IMG/VR virus record: IMGVR_UViG_3300037847_004738
Span: 1 to 43,827 of that record
Strand: one strand, 5' to 3'
Source of the DNA: a virus
Length of the DNA: 43,827 nucleotides
Shown here: piece after piece, positions 33,430-39,936 of the stretch
How the letters are laid out: every line of letters starts with the position of its first letter
Numbering within the stretch: the stretch's first letter is position 1
Position numbers and translations under genes: made by a program
Notes under the pieces: generated by a model
Told to the model about the DNA's origin: nothing
Database searches by the model: none
Seen by the model: the letters and a program-made list of their open reading frames with translations, nothing else

Positions 33430-34170
33430 CTAAATTAATTCATGGCAAATATAATAATTGTCGATAGACAATGTTTTATTTTTACCAAAAAAAGTATTGT
33501 ATACTTCTATAGCTCTCTCTACTTTCTCTTCTCCTCTTAAAATAAAATCTTCTGTAGGTGTAAACTTTCCTAGCACACCTGTCTTCTTATCTATAACTAA
33601 AAATATAAGAGGCTTACCAAACAACTCTTGATATATATATGCTTGACTGTCATAGTTGTATGACTTACAAGACCACTTAAACTTTTGAATATCACTTGTT
33701 GTTTTTAAGTCTAGTAAATAATCTTTTCCAACAACATCAGCTTTCCCTTTCCATTCTAATCCTTTAATTTTTTTAATCATAGGCACCTCAAACTCTGTTG
33801 AATCTGCATAGATAAGATCATAGAAGTCTATATTCTTTTTCATTATAGATGTTAATTCTTTCACCTCTTCAACCTCTTTGTTTAATAAACAGAAAGGTAT
33901 CTTATTAGCCTCTATAAACTCTTTATAAACTTTAGTTGTTCTTGTATTTGATTCTACCGAGACAACATCCTTAGCTTTATGAGGCTCTAATAATAGTTGA
34001 TGAAACAATCTTCCCTTAGCAAAATTGGGATTGTCCGGTTGAGACACACCAAAGTTCACAGGGTTAGTAAGCAATGCACCTATATCAGAATTAGATAAAT
34101 ACTTTTTACCAACCCCTCTATAGTATTCATTATCATCTTTTAATTTTTCTAACACATCCATTACTTGCAT
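33430..34170 (-). CDS. RecE-like PD-(D/E)XK exonuclease
   Basis: A 246-aa protein of the PDDEXK_1/RecE-C/Cas4-like type. An N-terminal YLSNSDIGALL is followed by FAKGRLFHQLLLEP (about residues 50-63, catalytic His motif). EWKGKADVVGKDYLLDLKTTS (about 138-158) contains the D and D-x-K core, and YDSQAYIYQELF is the conserved Q-x-x-x-Y motif IV. It resects dsDNA ends for the annealing protein encoded directly upstream; together they form a phage two-component recombination pair. Start: ATG at 34170, or ATG at 34161, which overlaps the upstream stop as TAATG and may be the true coupled start. Confidence 0.85.
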   Translation of the reverse strand: MQVMDVLEKLKDDNEYYRGVGKKYLSNSDIGALLTNPVNFGVSQPDNPNFAKGRLFHQLLLEPHKAKDVVSVESNTRTTKVYKEFIEANKIPFCLLNKEVEEVKELTSIMKKNIDFYDLIYADSTEFEVPMIKKIKGLEWKGKADVVGKDYLLDLKTTSDIQKFKWSCKSYNYDSQAYIYQELFGKPLIFLVIDKKTGVLGKFTPTEDFILRGEEKVERAIEVYNTFFGKNKTLSIDNYYICHELI

Positions 34171-34745
34171 GACTTTTCAATTTCTTTTTTAGCATCGGCA
34201 GTAAACTTATACTTGGTAGATAATCTTTTAATCAACTCTTCAAATCCCGCCTTCTTATTATCCGCAACATATTGTAATACTTGCCCCCATTTATCATCAC
34301 CTATATCAATAGTATAAGACTTGGGAGCTACGGCAGGAGTCTGTGTATTCGAGGGTATATCTTCCCCTGTCCATAGCGATAAACCAAGTCCATGCATAGC
34401 AATAGCCTTTGCTGTTGCTCTTTGAATTGTTTTACTAACATCGAATGATGTAATCTTATCTACCCCTATCGATTTGTTTCTATAGTCCATTACAGGTAGA
34501 TAATCAATATGCTCTATGTCATTTACTATTATTCCAACTTTAACATAAGCACTCTTGCCATCACTAAAATAGTTTAGTCCCGTATGCTCACTCTCATAAA
34601 CTAATCTTTGTGCGTTTGGATATTCTTTCTTTAACATATCCCATGCATTAGACCATGAAAGGTAGTCAAGTCCTCCTTTCTTTTCTACTAATCTTTTTAT
34701 CGGTAGCTCCGACAAATCTTTATAATAATTTTTTGTTTTACCCAT
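34161..34745 (-). CDS. DUF1071/Sak3-like single-strand annealing protein
   Basis: A 194-aa protein matching the DUF1071 family of phage recombinases: YLSWSNAWDMLKKEYPNA (about 28-45), GKSAYVKVGI, YLPVMDYRNKSIG, the ITSFDVSKTIQRATAKAIAM block, and GLGLSLWTGEDIP (about 119-131). These proteins are annotated as Sak3-like annealing proteins that pair complementary strands. The C-terminus is a helical charged domain. It is coupled to the RecE-like nuclease (stop overlaps its start) and overlaps the upstream gene by 8 nt. Confidence 0.85.
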   Translation of the reverse strand: MGKTKNYYKDLSELPIKRLVEKKGGLDYLSWSNAWDMLKKEYPNAQRLVYESEHTGLNYFSDGKSAYVKVGIIVNDIEHIDYLPVMDYRNKSIGVDKITSFDVSKTIQRATAKAIAMHGLGLSLWTGEDIPSNTQTPAVAPKSYTIDIGDDKWGQVLQYVADNKKAGFEELIKRLSTKYKFTADAKKEIEKSCK

Positions 34746-35142
34746 TGTTTAATTCATTTAATTTGTTACTAATTTCACTGTACTTTCCTATGTTTCTTTC
34801 TCTAATACTCTTTAGCTTTTGAATGTTTTTAGCATTGCATTTACCGTTCATTTCTATCTGAATCTTCCTGTCTATAAGAGATAATTTTCTACGAGAGTTA
34901 GACAAAGATACATAATATATTCCATGTGTCCAACCTTTATCGGTAAAATATTTATACTCTTCTTCAGACACCTCTCTATAGTAATCTCCATAAGATACAT
35001 TAAAGATTTTTACCTCTTGTGTCTCATCATCTTTAACTATCTTAACCCCTAAAGATATACGTGCTTGATAACCTTCTCCATCTAAGCCACCGCAACTATC
35101 ATCTGCTAGTGACTGATTAAATATATCTACTAAACTATACAT
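34738..35142 (-). CDS. Unknown replication-block protein
   Basis: A 134-aa protein without a known motif. Residues 20-75 look beta-rich (ARISLGVKIVKDD, EVKIFNVSYGDYYREV) and the C-terminal 50 residues are a basic helical hairpin (NAKNIQKLKSIRERNIGKYS). It overlaps neighbours on both sides by 8 nt, so it is translated with the annealing protein and the DnaA-like protein, suggesting a recombination or replication accessory role. Confidence 0.6.
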   Translation of the reverse strand: MYSLVDIFNQSLADDSCGGLDGEGYQARISLGVKIVKDDETQEVKIFNVSYGDYYREVSEEEYKYFTDKGWTHGIYYVSLSNSRRKLSLIDRKIQIEMNGKCNAKNIQKLKSIRERNIGKYSEISNKLNELNNG

Positions 35143-35440
35143 GATTTAAAATTAATTTTATATCCTTAATGGTGTTCTCATAATCTTTATCATCCTCCAC
35201 TTTTTGACACACCTGTTTAATTCCATGTATAATAGATGAGTGGCTTATCTCATATCCCCACGACTGCATATAATCTTGAATGTCAGATACCCTCATAGGT
35301 CTTGTGTAACACAAGTAATATAACAAGTGTCGAGCATCCACTCTCCATCTCTTTTTACTTTTAACAAACAGTTCTTGTTTATCACAAGCAGAAATATCTG
35401 CAATGTAATCTACATACTTATTAAATATTTTCCTTTTCAT
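35135..35440 (-). CDS. Second DnaA domain IV-like protein
   Basis: A 101-aa protein. Residues about 30-78 resemble the DnaA C-terminal helix-turn-helix: WRVDARHLLYYLCYTRPMRV, then DIQDYMQSWGYEISHSSIIH and GIKQV, where SHSSIIHG (66-73) corresponds to the D-H-[TS]-T-V-x-x-[AG] signature. The N-terminal helices (KYVDYIADISACDKQEL) match the region before it in DnaA domain IV. There is no ATPase domain. It differs clearly from the protein at 27306, so the phage carries two versions. It may bind an origin or a regulatory site. Confidence 0.6.
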   Translation of the reverse strand: MKRKIFNKYVDYIADISACDKQELFVKSKKRWRVDARHLLYYLCYTRPMRVSDIQDYMQSWGYEISHSSIIHGIKQVCQKVEDDKDYENTIKDIKLILNHV

Positions 35441-35702
35441 TTTCTTTTGCTATTATTAATAAGATTAAGTAACCACACAAGTCAAACAAAGTGTCTTCTG
35501 TGGAGTCGCTCAACCCCCTGTTTTTAATTCGTGCTAACTTATCATCGATCCTAGCACACAATGAATCGACTGCGTTCCCTTTGCTAAAAATATTTATAGG
35601 TTCGAGTGCAGAATTTCCATAGGCTTTGTTTTTTTCGTTGAGCATTTCATATACCCTACGACTAACTTCTCCTATCTTGTTTTTATCTTTTGATTTCTCC
35701 AT
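35421..35702 (-). CDS. Nucleotide modification associated domain 1-like protein
   Basis: A 93-aa protein with the pattern of PF07659: KNKAYGNSALEPINIFSKG (about 24-42), then a helix with RIDDKLARIKNRG, and EDTLFDLCGYLILLII. The all-alpha fold with K-N-x-x-Y-G, K-x-x-R and D-x-x-D-L-x-x-Y is related to MazG-like/dUTPase-like helical NTP-binding proteins, and is found in phages that alter nucleotide pools or bases. It is the first gene after a promoter plus stem-loop copy 3 and overlaps the DnaA-like gene by 20 nt. Confidence 0.75.
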   Translation of the reverse strand: MEKSKDKNKIGEVSRRVYEMLNEKNKAYGNSALEPINIFSKGNAVDSLCARIDDKLARIKNRGLSDSTEDTLFDLCGYLILLIIAKENEKENI

Positions 35703-35718
35703 TTAATTTTAATTTAAG

Positions 35719-35736
35719 TGTCTCGTTGACGAGACA
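35719..35736 (-). promoter_or_regulatory. GAGACA stem-loop copy 3, before nucleotide-modification gene
   Basis: TGTCTCGTTGACGAGACA, 8-bp perfect arms. It lies exactly 16 nt before the ATG at 35702, as copy 1 lies before the methyltransferase ATG, and 6 nt after a candidate -7 box, so it would sit at the very 5' end of the transcript. Confidence 0.85.
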
Positions 35737-35742
35737 TTTGTA

Positions 35743-35774
35743 CTAAGTTAATACTAAAGTTATACCTCTGCAAA
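35743..35774 (-). promoter_or_regulatory. Candidate promoter TTTG-N20-TAACTTAG
   Basis: Minus strand: TTTG at 35774-35771, exactly 20 nt, then TAACTTAG at 35750-35743 (one base off TAnnTTTG). The 20-nt spacing equals that of the promoters at 39224 and 42930. It would drive the replication block starting at 35702. Confidence 0.55.
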
Positions 35775-35781
35775 CTTATTC

Positions 35782-35931
35782 CTATTTCATTTCTATTTCA
35801 TCTGCATAAGCGCATGCCTCTCCATCTACATGAGGGTAATTAGTGTTAATAAATTCCCCATAAGTTCTATACCAACTAACTTCGTCTGTTAGTTTGATAA
35901 ATAACTCTTCGTTTAATTCTACCATTTTCAT
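35782..35931 (-). CDS. Small acidic protein, unknown
   Basis: A 49-aa ORF starting MKMVELNEELFIKLTDEVSW and ending HVDGEACAYADEIEMK. Acidic and helical; no known motif. Its start overlaps the stop of the upstream 43-aa gene as ATGA, which supports it as a translated member of the small-gene operon. Confidence 0.65.
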   Translation of the reverse strand: MKMVELNEELFIKLTDEVSWYRTYGEFINTNYPHVDGEACAYADEIEMK

Positions 35932-36059
35932 AACAATTCTCTTTGTAAGTTATTAATTAGTTCTCCAATTCTTTTACCTATCCGAGTCTCATCAAACTTA
36001 TACTTTACTTCTAAAGTATAGAGAAGATCGAACAGTTCTCTTTGTGTTTGCTGTTTCAT
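35928..36059 (-). CDS. Small helical protein, unknown
   Basis: A 43-aa ORF (MKQQTQRELFDLLYTLEVKY, then RIGKRIGELINNLQRELL), predicted helical and charged. The stop overlaps the next start (ATGA). The upstream gene ends 3 nt before its ATG. Function unknown. Confidence 0.65.
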   Translation of the reverse strand: MKQQTQRELFDLLYTLEVKYKFDETRIGKRIGELINNLQRELL

Positions 36060-36062
36060 GAT

Positions 36063-36203
36063 CTATTCTTTTATAGGTTCATCTTCCACTTCCTCTGCCT
36101 TTGGTATATAGTGAAACACATCCAAAGGATTATCTTCAGGGTGGTCTATATAATACTTAGCTCTTCCAAGAATATATTGCATTGCCGTTGGTTTCTTTTT
36201 CAT
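36063..36203 (-). CDS. Small protein, unknown
   Basis: A 46-aa ORF beginning MKKKPTAMQYILGRAKYYID and ending with an acidic tail (EEVEDEPIKE). It is packed between neighbours with 3-nt and 7-nt gaps. No known motif. Confidence 0.6.
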   Translation of the reverse strand: MKKKPTAMQYILGRAKYYIDHPEDNPLDVFHYIPKAEEVEDEPIKE

Positions 36204-36210
36204 AATCTAT

Positions 36211-36429
36211 TTAGTTTGTGACTACAAAATTGTAGTCATGTTTTAAGATCATTGAGTCTAGCCTACTGCCCAAACTCATTAACTCATATTCTAATGAGTC
36301 TATCTTACCCTTTTTACTTACACTTATAATCGTATCTAGTTTATTAGATATATCCGATTGACTATTTGTTGTAACAGAAACTGCTACAATCAGTGCTCCA
36401 ATTAGCACACCTTTTTCTATATATTTCAT
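36211..36429 (-). CDS. Small membrane or secreted protein with coiled-coil tail
   Basis: A 72-aa protein. Residues 6-20 (KGVLIGALIVAVSVT) form a hydrophobic segment after a Lys-containing start, fitting a signal anchor or signal peptide. The rest is polar and helical (DSLEYELMSLGSRLDSMI). It could be an inner-membrane early protein, for example for superinfection or host takeover; spanin or holin roles were considered, but nothing specific supports them. It abuts the upstream 109-aa gene. Confidence 0.6.
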   Translation of the reverse strand: MKYIEKGVLIGALIVAVSVTTNSQSDISNKLDTIISVSKKGKIDSLEYELMSLGSRLDSMILKHDYNFVVTN

Positions 36430-36430
36430 A

Positions 36431-36760
36431 TTAATTATTTTCTATATTATCATACTCATTTAACTCATCAAGGTAGTGTTGCCTAACCTCTTCATCCATC
36501 TCATCTGCAATGGCTTCATTTATTTCCTCCTCTTCGGATTCAATAATTTTTAGTAACTTTGTGCACACTTTTACCACAGCAAAATCATATATAGCTCCAT
36601 ACTCTTCAGCCTGAGCTAGAAAGAAGTCTTCAAAGGTGTCCTCATCTTTTACCCAATCCAAATCCTCTACACTCCCCTCGTTGCAACGCTCAAAGAATTG
36701 CTTTAAATATCCTCTACTGTTTTTTATTTCCTCTGTTAAAATATCTTTTATCTTTTCCAT
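36431..36760 (-). CDS. Acidic helical protein, unknown
   Basis: A 109-aa, strongly acidic, helical protein. The start is EKIKDILTEEIKNSRGYLKQ; the centre is DTFEDFFLAQAEEYGAIYDF; the C-terminus is EEEEINEAIADEMDEEVRQH. The composition would fit a DNA-mimic or adaptor protein, but nothing specific shows this. Its ATG lies 1 nt after the stop of the amidotransferase fusion, so it is co-translated with that unit and may belong to it. Confidence 0.6.
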   Translation of the reverse strand: MEKIKDILTEEIKNSRGYLKQFFERCNEGSVEDLDWVKDEDTFEDFFLAQAEEYGAIYDFAVVKVCTKLLKIIESEEEEINEAIADEMDEEVRQHYLDELNEYDNIENN

Positions 36761-36761
36761 A

Positions 36762-37868
36762 TTAAATTAATTGTAATTGATTATCACTATACCAATCATC
36801 ACATCTTGTACATGCCCAACTATTAAACCCATCATACTGTAGTTTATCGTAACAGTTCTCACAATAATAGGTCTCCTCGTTTTTAGTTACTGTCAGTGTC
36901 TCGGTCATTGTTTCTTGTTCGTGTAGGTCTCTCCATCTATCGTTAGTTTCTACCTTGTAGGTGTCATGCCAATCCCAACCACTCAGATAGCCCCCACCAT
37001 ATCCACCATACCATGAATAGTTTTGCTTATAAGATTTGTGAAGTTTTGTGTGGGGCGTAATGGTTTTAGGATTAAAGTATATCCAAGCCATGATTGTCTT
37101 ACCACTTTTCTTCATCCTTATAGGTATACGCTCCCTCTTGTACCAATCGGGGTGTCTCTCTAAACTATCTATAGCTTTAAGAGTAGAGGGGGAGACCTTG
37201 AATACATCTACCTCTACATTGTGTCCTAATCCCTTTTGGTTTACAACATAAGGTAATCCATCTATTACTAATGGGTACTTGTCTTTAGTTTCTCCGGCTC
37301 CCACCATTCGTGAATCACGGTGAAGATAAGAATAGTAATTACTATATCCCTTCTTCAGTGTACCATATACAGCAATAGGGATTACTTGTAACACATTGTC
37401 TTTAGAATACCACACATCATCATGCTTAATCCAATCTTCTCTGTTGTACATTTGAAAGCTCTTCTTCTTTAGGTTTATTGTTGTAAACCTACAGTCATAC
37501 TGTTCTAGCTCATGTCTCCACTCCTGCCTTGGGATTGTAGCTAGGTGGTCTGCCATACATTTGGTGTCGCACTCTTCTTTACTACCCATACCATATATAG
37601 TTCCGTTCTGCATAAGGTACTCACCTGTGTTTCCACACTTGAAAGGGTGCATGTTCTTCTTGTTTACAGCACCTACCGTTGCATACCTGAAGTGAGCTAT
37701 AAAAGGTCTCTCGGTATCTAGTATCTTGTATTTATCTGACTTGTGGTAGCTTAACTCATAGCTATCTAGCCATATAACTCCAAGACCATGAGGGTTTACT
37801 TTGGCGGATCGCTTTAGTATCTCCCTGTCTATCTTTTGTTTCTTTTGTTTGATTATTATTACACACAT
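36762..37868 (-). CDS. Class II glutamine amidotransferase - gamma-glutamylcyclotransferase - zinc ribbon fusion
   Basis: A 368-aa three-domain protein. Domain 1 (1-160) is a class II (Ntn) glutamine amidotransferase: Met removal would expose C2; NPHGLG (25-30), AHFRYATVG (58-66), HPF (74-76) and QNGTIYG (87-93) form the glutamine site. Domain 2 (about 163-270) is a GGCT/AIG2-like cyclotransferase: VYGTLKKGYSNY (167-178), MVGAG, then DSLE with the likely catalytic E237 and WIYF. Domain 3 (about 334-360) is a zinc ribbon, C336-x2-C339 and C353-x2-C356. A Tyr/Gly-rich linker (287-296) joins them. It lies 15 nt after the amidoligase gene. Known logic: glutamine gives ammonia, the ligase makes an amide, and GGCT cleaves gamma-glutamyl amides; the substrate here is unknown. 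Confidence 0.85.
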   Translation of the reverse strand: MCVIIIKQKKQKIDREILKRSAKVNPHGLGVIWLDSYELSYHKSDKYKILDTERPFIAHFRYATVGAVNKKNMHPFKCGNTGEYLMQNGTIYGMGSKEECDTKCMADHLATIPRQEWRHELEQYDCRFTTINLKKKSFQMYNREDWIKHDDVWYSKDNVLQVIPIAVYGTLKKGYSNYYSYLHRDSRMVGAGETKDKYPLVIDGLPYVVNQKGLGHNVEVDVFKVSPSTLKAIDSLERHPDWYKRERIPIRMKKSGKTIMAWIYFNPKTITPHTKLHKSYKQNYSWYGGYGGGYLSGWDWHDTYKVETNDRWRDLHEQETMTETLTVTKNEETYYCENCYDKLQYDGFNSWACTRCDDWYSDNQLQLI

Positions 37869-37883
37869 TTTGAATTTATTTAT

Positions 37884-38894
37884 TTAGTTAGTTATTAATT
37901 GTTCTATTTGTGAATAGTCACTGTCTACTTGCACCGCCTGATACCTGTCCGAACTCCTTAAGAAACTCTCTATCTCTGAGGTGTAAGTGTTTCGTACTAT
38001 AAAGTTTCGGAAATCGTGTGCCATCCGTAGAATCTGAGCTGTCTTTATTTCATCTCCCCCATACATCATCTTAACAATGGGTTTGACTCGCTTGAGTAAT
38101 GACTTATGCTTTGCTGTTGGTGTATTAAAACTAAAGTCCATTATCTCATACATCAACTCATATCTCCGTATCATTTGTGGTACTGAAGTAAAACGACTGA
38201 ACAGTCTCACTTCATAGGCACACTCTTTTGGTAAAGCAACAGAGTATCTGTTACTCCTATGAGCTTTTAGTCTTGGATTAGCATAGCAGTATTCATTGTT
38301 TAGTCTCAGCCTGTTTAAAGCTAAGATAATACCCATATTCTTTCGCATAGTTCTCCGTATCTCATCTCCTGAGTATTTTCTACCGTTCTCATCTATAGCT
38401 CCCACTGTAATATGTCCACCACAACGGCGATTGCTTGGAGAATAATCATCATCAATAACACACTCTGCCTCCCACATCATGTTGAATACTTTATTTCTCC
38501 ACTTTCCTGAAGGTAGTAAAGGTAGTATATTGGTTATAGCTTCTCTGCCATCATACCCGCTATCATATCCACATGAAGAGTCTCTTTCAAATCCTTTGAG
38601 TAACGCAAACTCTTGTTCACAGCACTCATCAAATTCATTCTTCTCTATCTCCATGCCTATAGTAAATCGAGCCTCGTGTTCATATTGAGTTCCTTGATAG
38701 GGTGTAGCATTGAACACTGATTCATTACAGAAACAGGGTGGATCTACTTTTCTGATGCTCTTTAGTCCTTTTGCTTTGAGCCCCTCTACATCGCCTTTCT
38801 TAGCTCTGTTTAAGGGGATTGGTCTTGGTGAATAGTGATAAGCGTGGACGACTTCTCCACTCCGACCACTCTGACCGGTTAATTTGTAATCCAT
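37884..38894 (-). CDS. Amidoligase (COOH-NH2 ligase, glutamine-synthetase-like fold)
   Basis: A 336-aa protein matching the putative amidoligase family (PF12224-like). RFTIGMEIEKNEF (76-88, metal/ATP Glu residues), D105 in ERDSSCGYD followed by E118 in GREAIT, CGGHITVGA (158-166, glycine-His motif), R/Y elements near 210-220, and YEVRLFSRF (227-235). The family forms amide or peptide bonds using ATP and is related to glutamine synthetase and gamma-glutamylcysteine ligase. The N-terminal 70 residues are extra, with C54 and C56. Paired with a class II amidotransferase-GGCT fusion downstream, it suggests a dedicated amide-forming pathway, perhaps on a protein, peptide or cell-wall group. A pseudoknot-like leader precedes it. 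Confidence 0.85.
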   Translation of the reverse strand: MDYKLTGQSGRSGEVVHAYHYSPRPIPLNRAKKGDVEGLKAKGLKSIRKVDPPCFCNESVFNATPYQGTQYEHEARFTIGMEIEKNEFDECCEQEFALLKGFERDSSCGYDSGYDGREAITNILPLLPSGKWRNKVFNMMWEAECVIDDDYSPSNRRCGGHITVGAIDENGRKYSGDEIRRTMRKNMGIILALNRLRLNNEYCYANPRLKAHRSNRYSVALPKECAYEVRLFSRFTSVPQMIRRYELMYEIMDFSFNTPTAKHKSLLKRVKPIVKMMYGGDEIKTAQILRMAHDFRNFIVRNTYTSEIESFLRSSDRYQAVQVDSDYSQIEQLITN

Positions 38895-38922
38895 ATTTAG
38901 TAAATTTAATTTAGTTAACTTT

Positions 38923-38960
38923 GTAGGTTATTGTTTAAGCACCAACCTACTTGAGTGCTT
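38923..38960 (-). promoter_or_regulatory. Possible H-type pseudoknot in the amidoligase leader
   Basis: On the minus strand: AAGCAC (stem 1), TCAA, GTAGGTT (stem 2), G, GTGCTT (stem 1), AAACAAT, AACCTAC (stem 2). Stems of 6 and 7 bp are perfect and interlocked, and loops of 4, 1 and 7 nt (the last A-rich) fit classical H-type geometry. It begins in the stop of the 45-aa gene and ends 28 nt before the amidoligase ATG. Confidence 0.55.
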
Positions 38961-39097
38961 TACTTATAGCTTTTTAAAATCTCTTGTAATCTGCGTTTTA
39001 AACTTTTAATATCATAAACTTTTTTATACTTCTTATCATAGGTATAGTTAACTCCTACAATTAAGTCCTCTTGGTATATGCCTTTAGTCTTATCCAT
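38960..39097 (-). CDS. Small basic protein, leader-peptide-like, unknown
   Basis: A 45-aa ORF from ATG 39097 (MDKTKGIYQEDLIVGVNYTY, ending RRLQEILKSYK). A longer form from 39205 is open, but it would run through a hairpin and stem-loop copy 4, so I prefer the shorter start, which gives the same stem-loop-then-ATG layout as copies 1 and 3 (23 nt here). Basic, no known motif. It is the first gene of the amidoligase unit and its stop overlaps the pseudoknot, so it might work as a leader ORF. Confidence 0.5.
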   Translation of the reverse strand: MDKTKGIYQEDLIVGVNYTYDKKYKKVYDIKSLKRRLQEILKSYK

Positions 39098-39120
39098 AAT
39101 TACTTTTTTAATTAACACTG

Positions 39121-39138
39121 TGTCTCGTTGACGAAACA
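39121..39138 (-). promoter_or_regulatory. GAGACA stem-loop copy 4 (one base changed), before the amidoligase unit
   Basis: Plus strand TGTCTCGTTGACGAAACA. In the minus-strand transcript this is UGUUUCGU-CA-ACGAGACA, where the change gives a U-G wobble and keeps all pairs; the plus-strand RNA would have an A-C mismatch. It lies 23 nt before ATG 39097. Confidence 0.75.
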
Positions 39139-39151
39139 TTTTATTTAAGGT

Positions 39152-39177
39152 AAGTAAACACGACATACAGTTTACTT
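39152..39177 (-). promoter_or_regulatory. Leader stem-loop AAGTAAAC/GTTTACTT
   Basis: Perfect 8-bp arms (39152-39159 and 39170-39177) with a 10-nt loop in the 5' leader between the promoter at 39224 and stem-loop copy 4. No T-tract. Could be an operator or an RNA structure. Confidence 0.5.
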
Positions 39178-39223
39178 TTACAGATTTGATTTCTCCTAAA
39201 TCCAACCTTTATGTTTATATTAT

Positions 39224-39256
39224 ACAAATATACGACTATATTTAGACATATACAAA
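39224..39256 (-). promoter_or_regulatory. Early promoter TTTG-N20-TATATTTGT
   Basis: Minus strand: TTTG at 39256-39253, 20 nt, then TATATTTGT at 39232-39224. It shares AGTTTG and GTCGTATATTTGTA with the promoter at 42930. It drives the 45-aa ORF, amidoligase and amidotransferase genes with a leader of about 120 nt. Confidence 0.8.
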
Positions 39257-39496
39257 CTATTTGCTGTATTTCTCTTCAATATCATCTACATTATCTGATA
39301 ATATTTCTTTCGGTACTCCCCACTGCTCCCACGAATCATACACTTTACAACTATAAATAGTGTACTCATTACCGAATCTATCTTTTCTAATAAATACTGT
39401 TTCAGCATTGTTCTGCTCCCTCTCTTTTGAGGTAGCTTTTCTTATTTCTATTAGCTCTGTTTTCTTTTCTATTAATTCTTTTCGTTTCATAATCAT
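39257..39496 (-). CDS. Small early protein, unknown
   Basis: A 79-aa ORF: a basic helix (MIMKRKELIEKKTELIEIRK) followed by a beta-like part (ETVFIRKDRFGNEYTIYSCK) and an acidic end. The ATG overlaps the upstream stop as TAATG; a second ATG lies two codons in. Its first codons (GATTATGAAACGAAAAGAAT...) are duplicated exactly in front of the gene at 39760. Function unknown. Confidence 0.6.
   Translation of the reverse strand: MIMKRKELIEKKTELIEIRKATSKEREQNNAETVFIRKDRFGNEYTIYSCKVYDSWEQWGVPKEILSDNVDDIEEKYSK
39465..39494. repeat. 30-nt direct repeat, copy A
   Basis: Exact 30-nt match to 39899-39928. Covers the start codon and first codons of the 79-aa gene (MKRKELIEK). Confidence 0.85.
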
Positions 39497-39756
39497 TAGT
39501 CTATTAATTCAACTTCTGTTGTACATACTTCATCAACCCAATCATCTACCTGTTTATCATTAAGATCGTGGTAGTTTTCTAATATATGTACAGGTACTTC
39601 ATCTCTCTCATCAAATATCTCCTGTAATGTTATACTATATTCTCCCTCATCTCTTAATTCACTTACAAATCTCCTACCCCAATACTCTACATCATCACTA
39701 TCTGAGAATAACCAATCCGCAAATCTTTTTTTTGTTAATTTATATTTCTTTTCCAT
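39496..39756 (-). CDS. Acidic early protein, unknown
   Basis: An 86-aa acidic helical protein (KLTKKRFADWLFSDSDDVEY, then NDKQVDDWVDEVCTTEVELI). No recognised domain. The start ATGG follows an AATAAATT leader after the upstream stop, the standard junction of this operon, and the stop overlaps the next ATG. Confidence 0.6.
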   Translation of the reverse strand: MEKKYKLTKKRFADWLFSDSDDVEYWGRRFVSELRDEGEYSITLQEIFDERDEVPVHILENYHDLNDKQVDDWVDEVCTTEVELID

Positions 39757-39759
39757 AAT

Positions 39760-39924
39760 TTATTCGTTTATTATGTGGTCGTTGTCAATATAGGCATCTA
39801 AACAAGTTAATAGATAAGTTAATTGCTCATCATTACTTCCACAATGATATATTATAAAATTTTCTATTTCGTTTTTTATGTCTTCTTTTTCCATATCTTT
39901 TTCTATTAATTCTTTTCGTTTCAT
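39760..39924 (-). CDS. Small acidic protein, possibly with a duplicated N-terminus
   Basis: A 54-aa ORF from ATG 39924 (MKRKELIEKDMEKEDIKNEI) or 44 aa from ATG 39894 (MEKEDIKNEI). The first ten codons are an exact duplicate of the start of the 79-aa gene at 39257, with its leader, so the longer form looks like a recent recombination fusing a start region onto an older gene. The remainder (ENFIIYHCGSNDEQLTYLLT, ending DNDHIINE) is acidic and unknown. Confidence 0.55.
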   Translation of the reverse strand: MKRKELIEKDMEKEDIKNEIENFIIYHCGSNDEQLTYLLTCLDAYIDNDHIINE

Positions 39925-39928
39925 AATC
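39899..39928. repeat. 30-nt direct repeat, copy B
   Basis: Exact match to 39465-39494, preceded on the minus strand by the operon's TAAATAAATAAG leader. It supplies an extra upstream ATG to the gene at 39760. Confidence 0.85.
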
Positions 39929-39936
39929 TTATTTAT

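Noticed and set aside
36211-36429. Spanin or holin call for the 72-aa membrane protein
   Set aside because: Only a single hydrophobic segment is visible; it sits in the early operon, not near structural genes.
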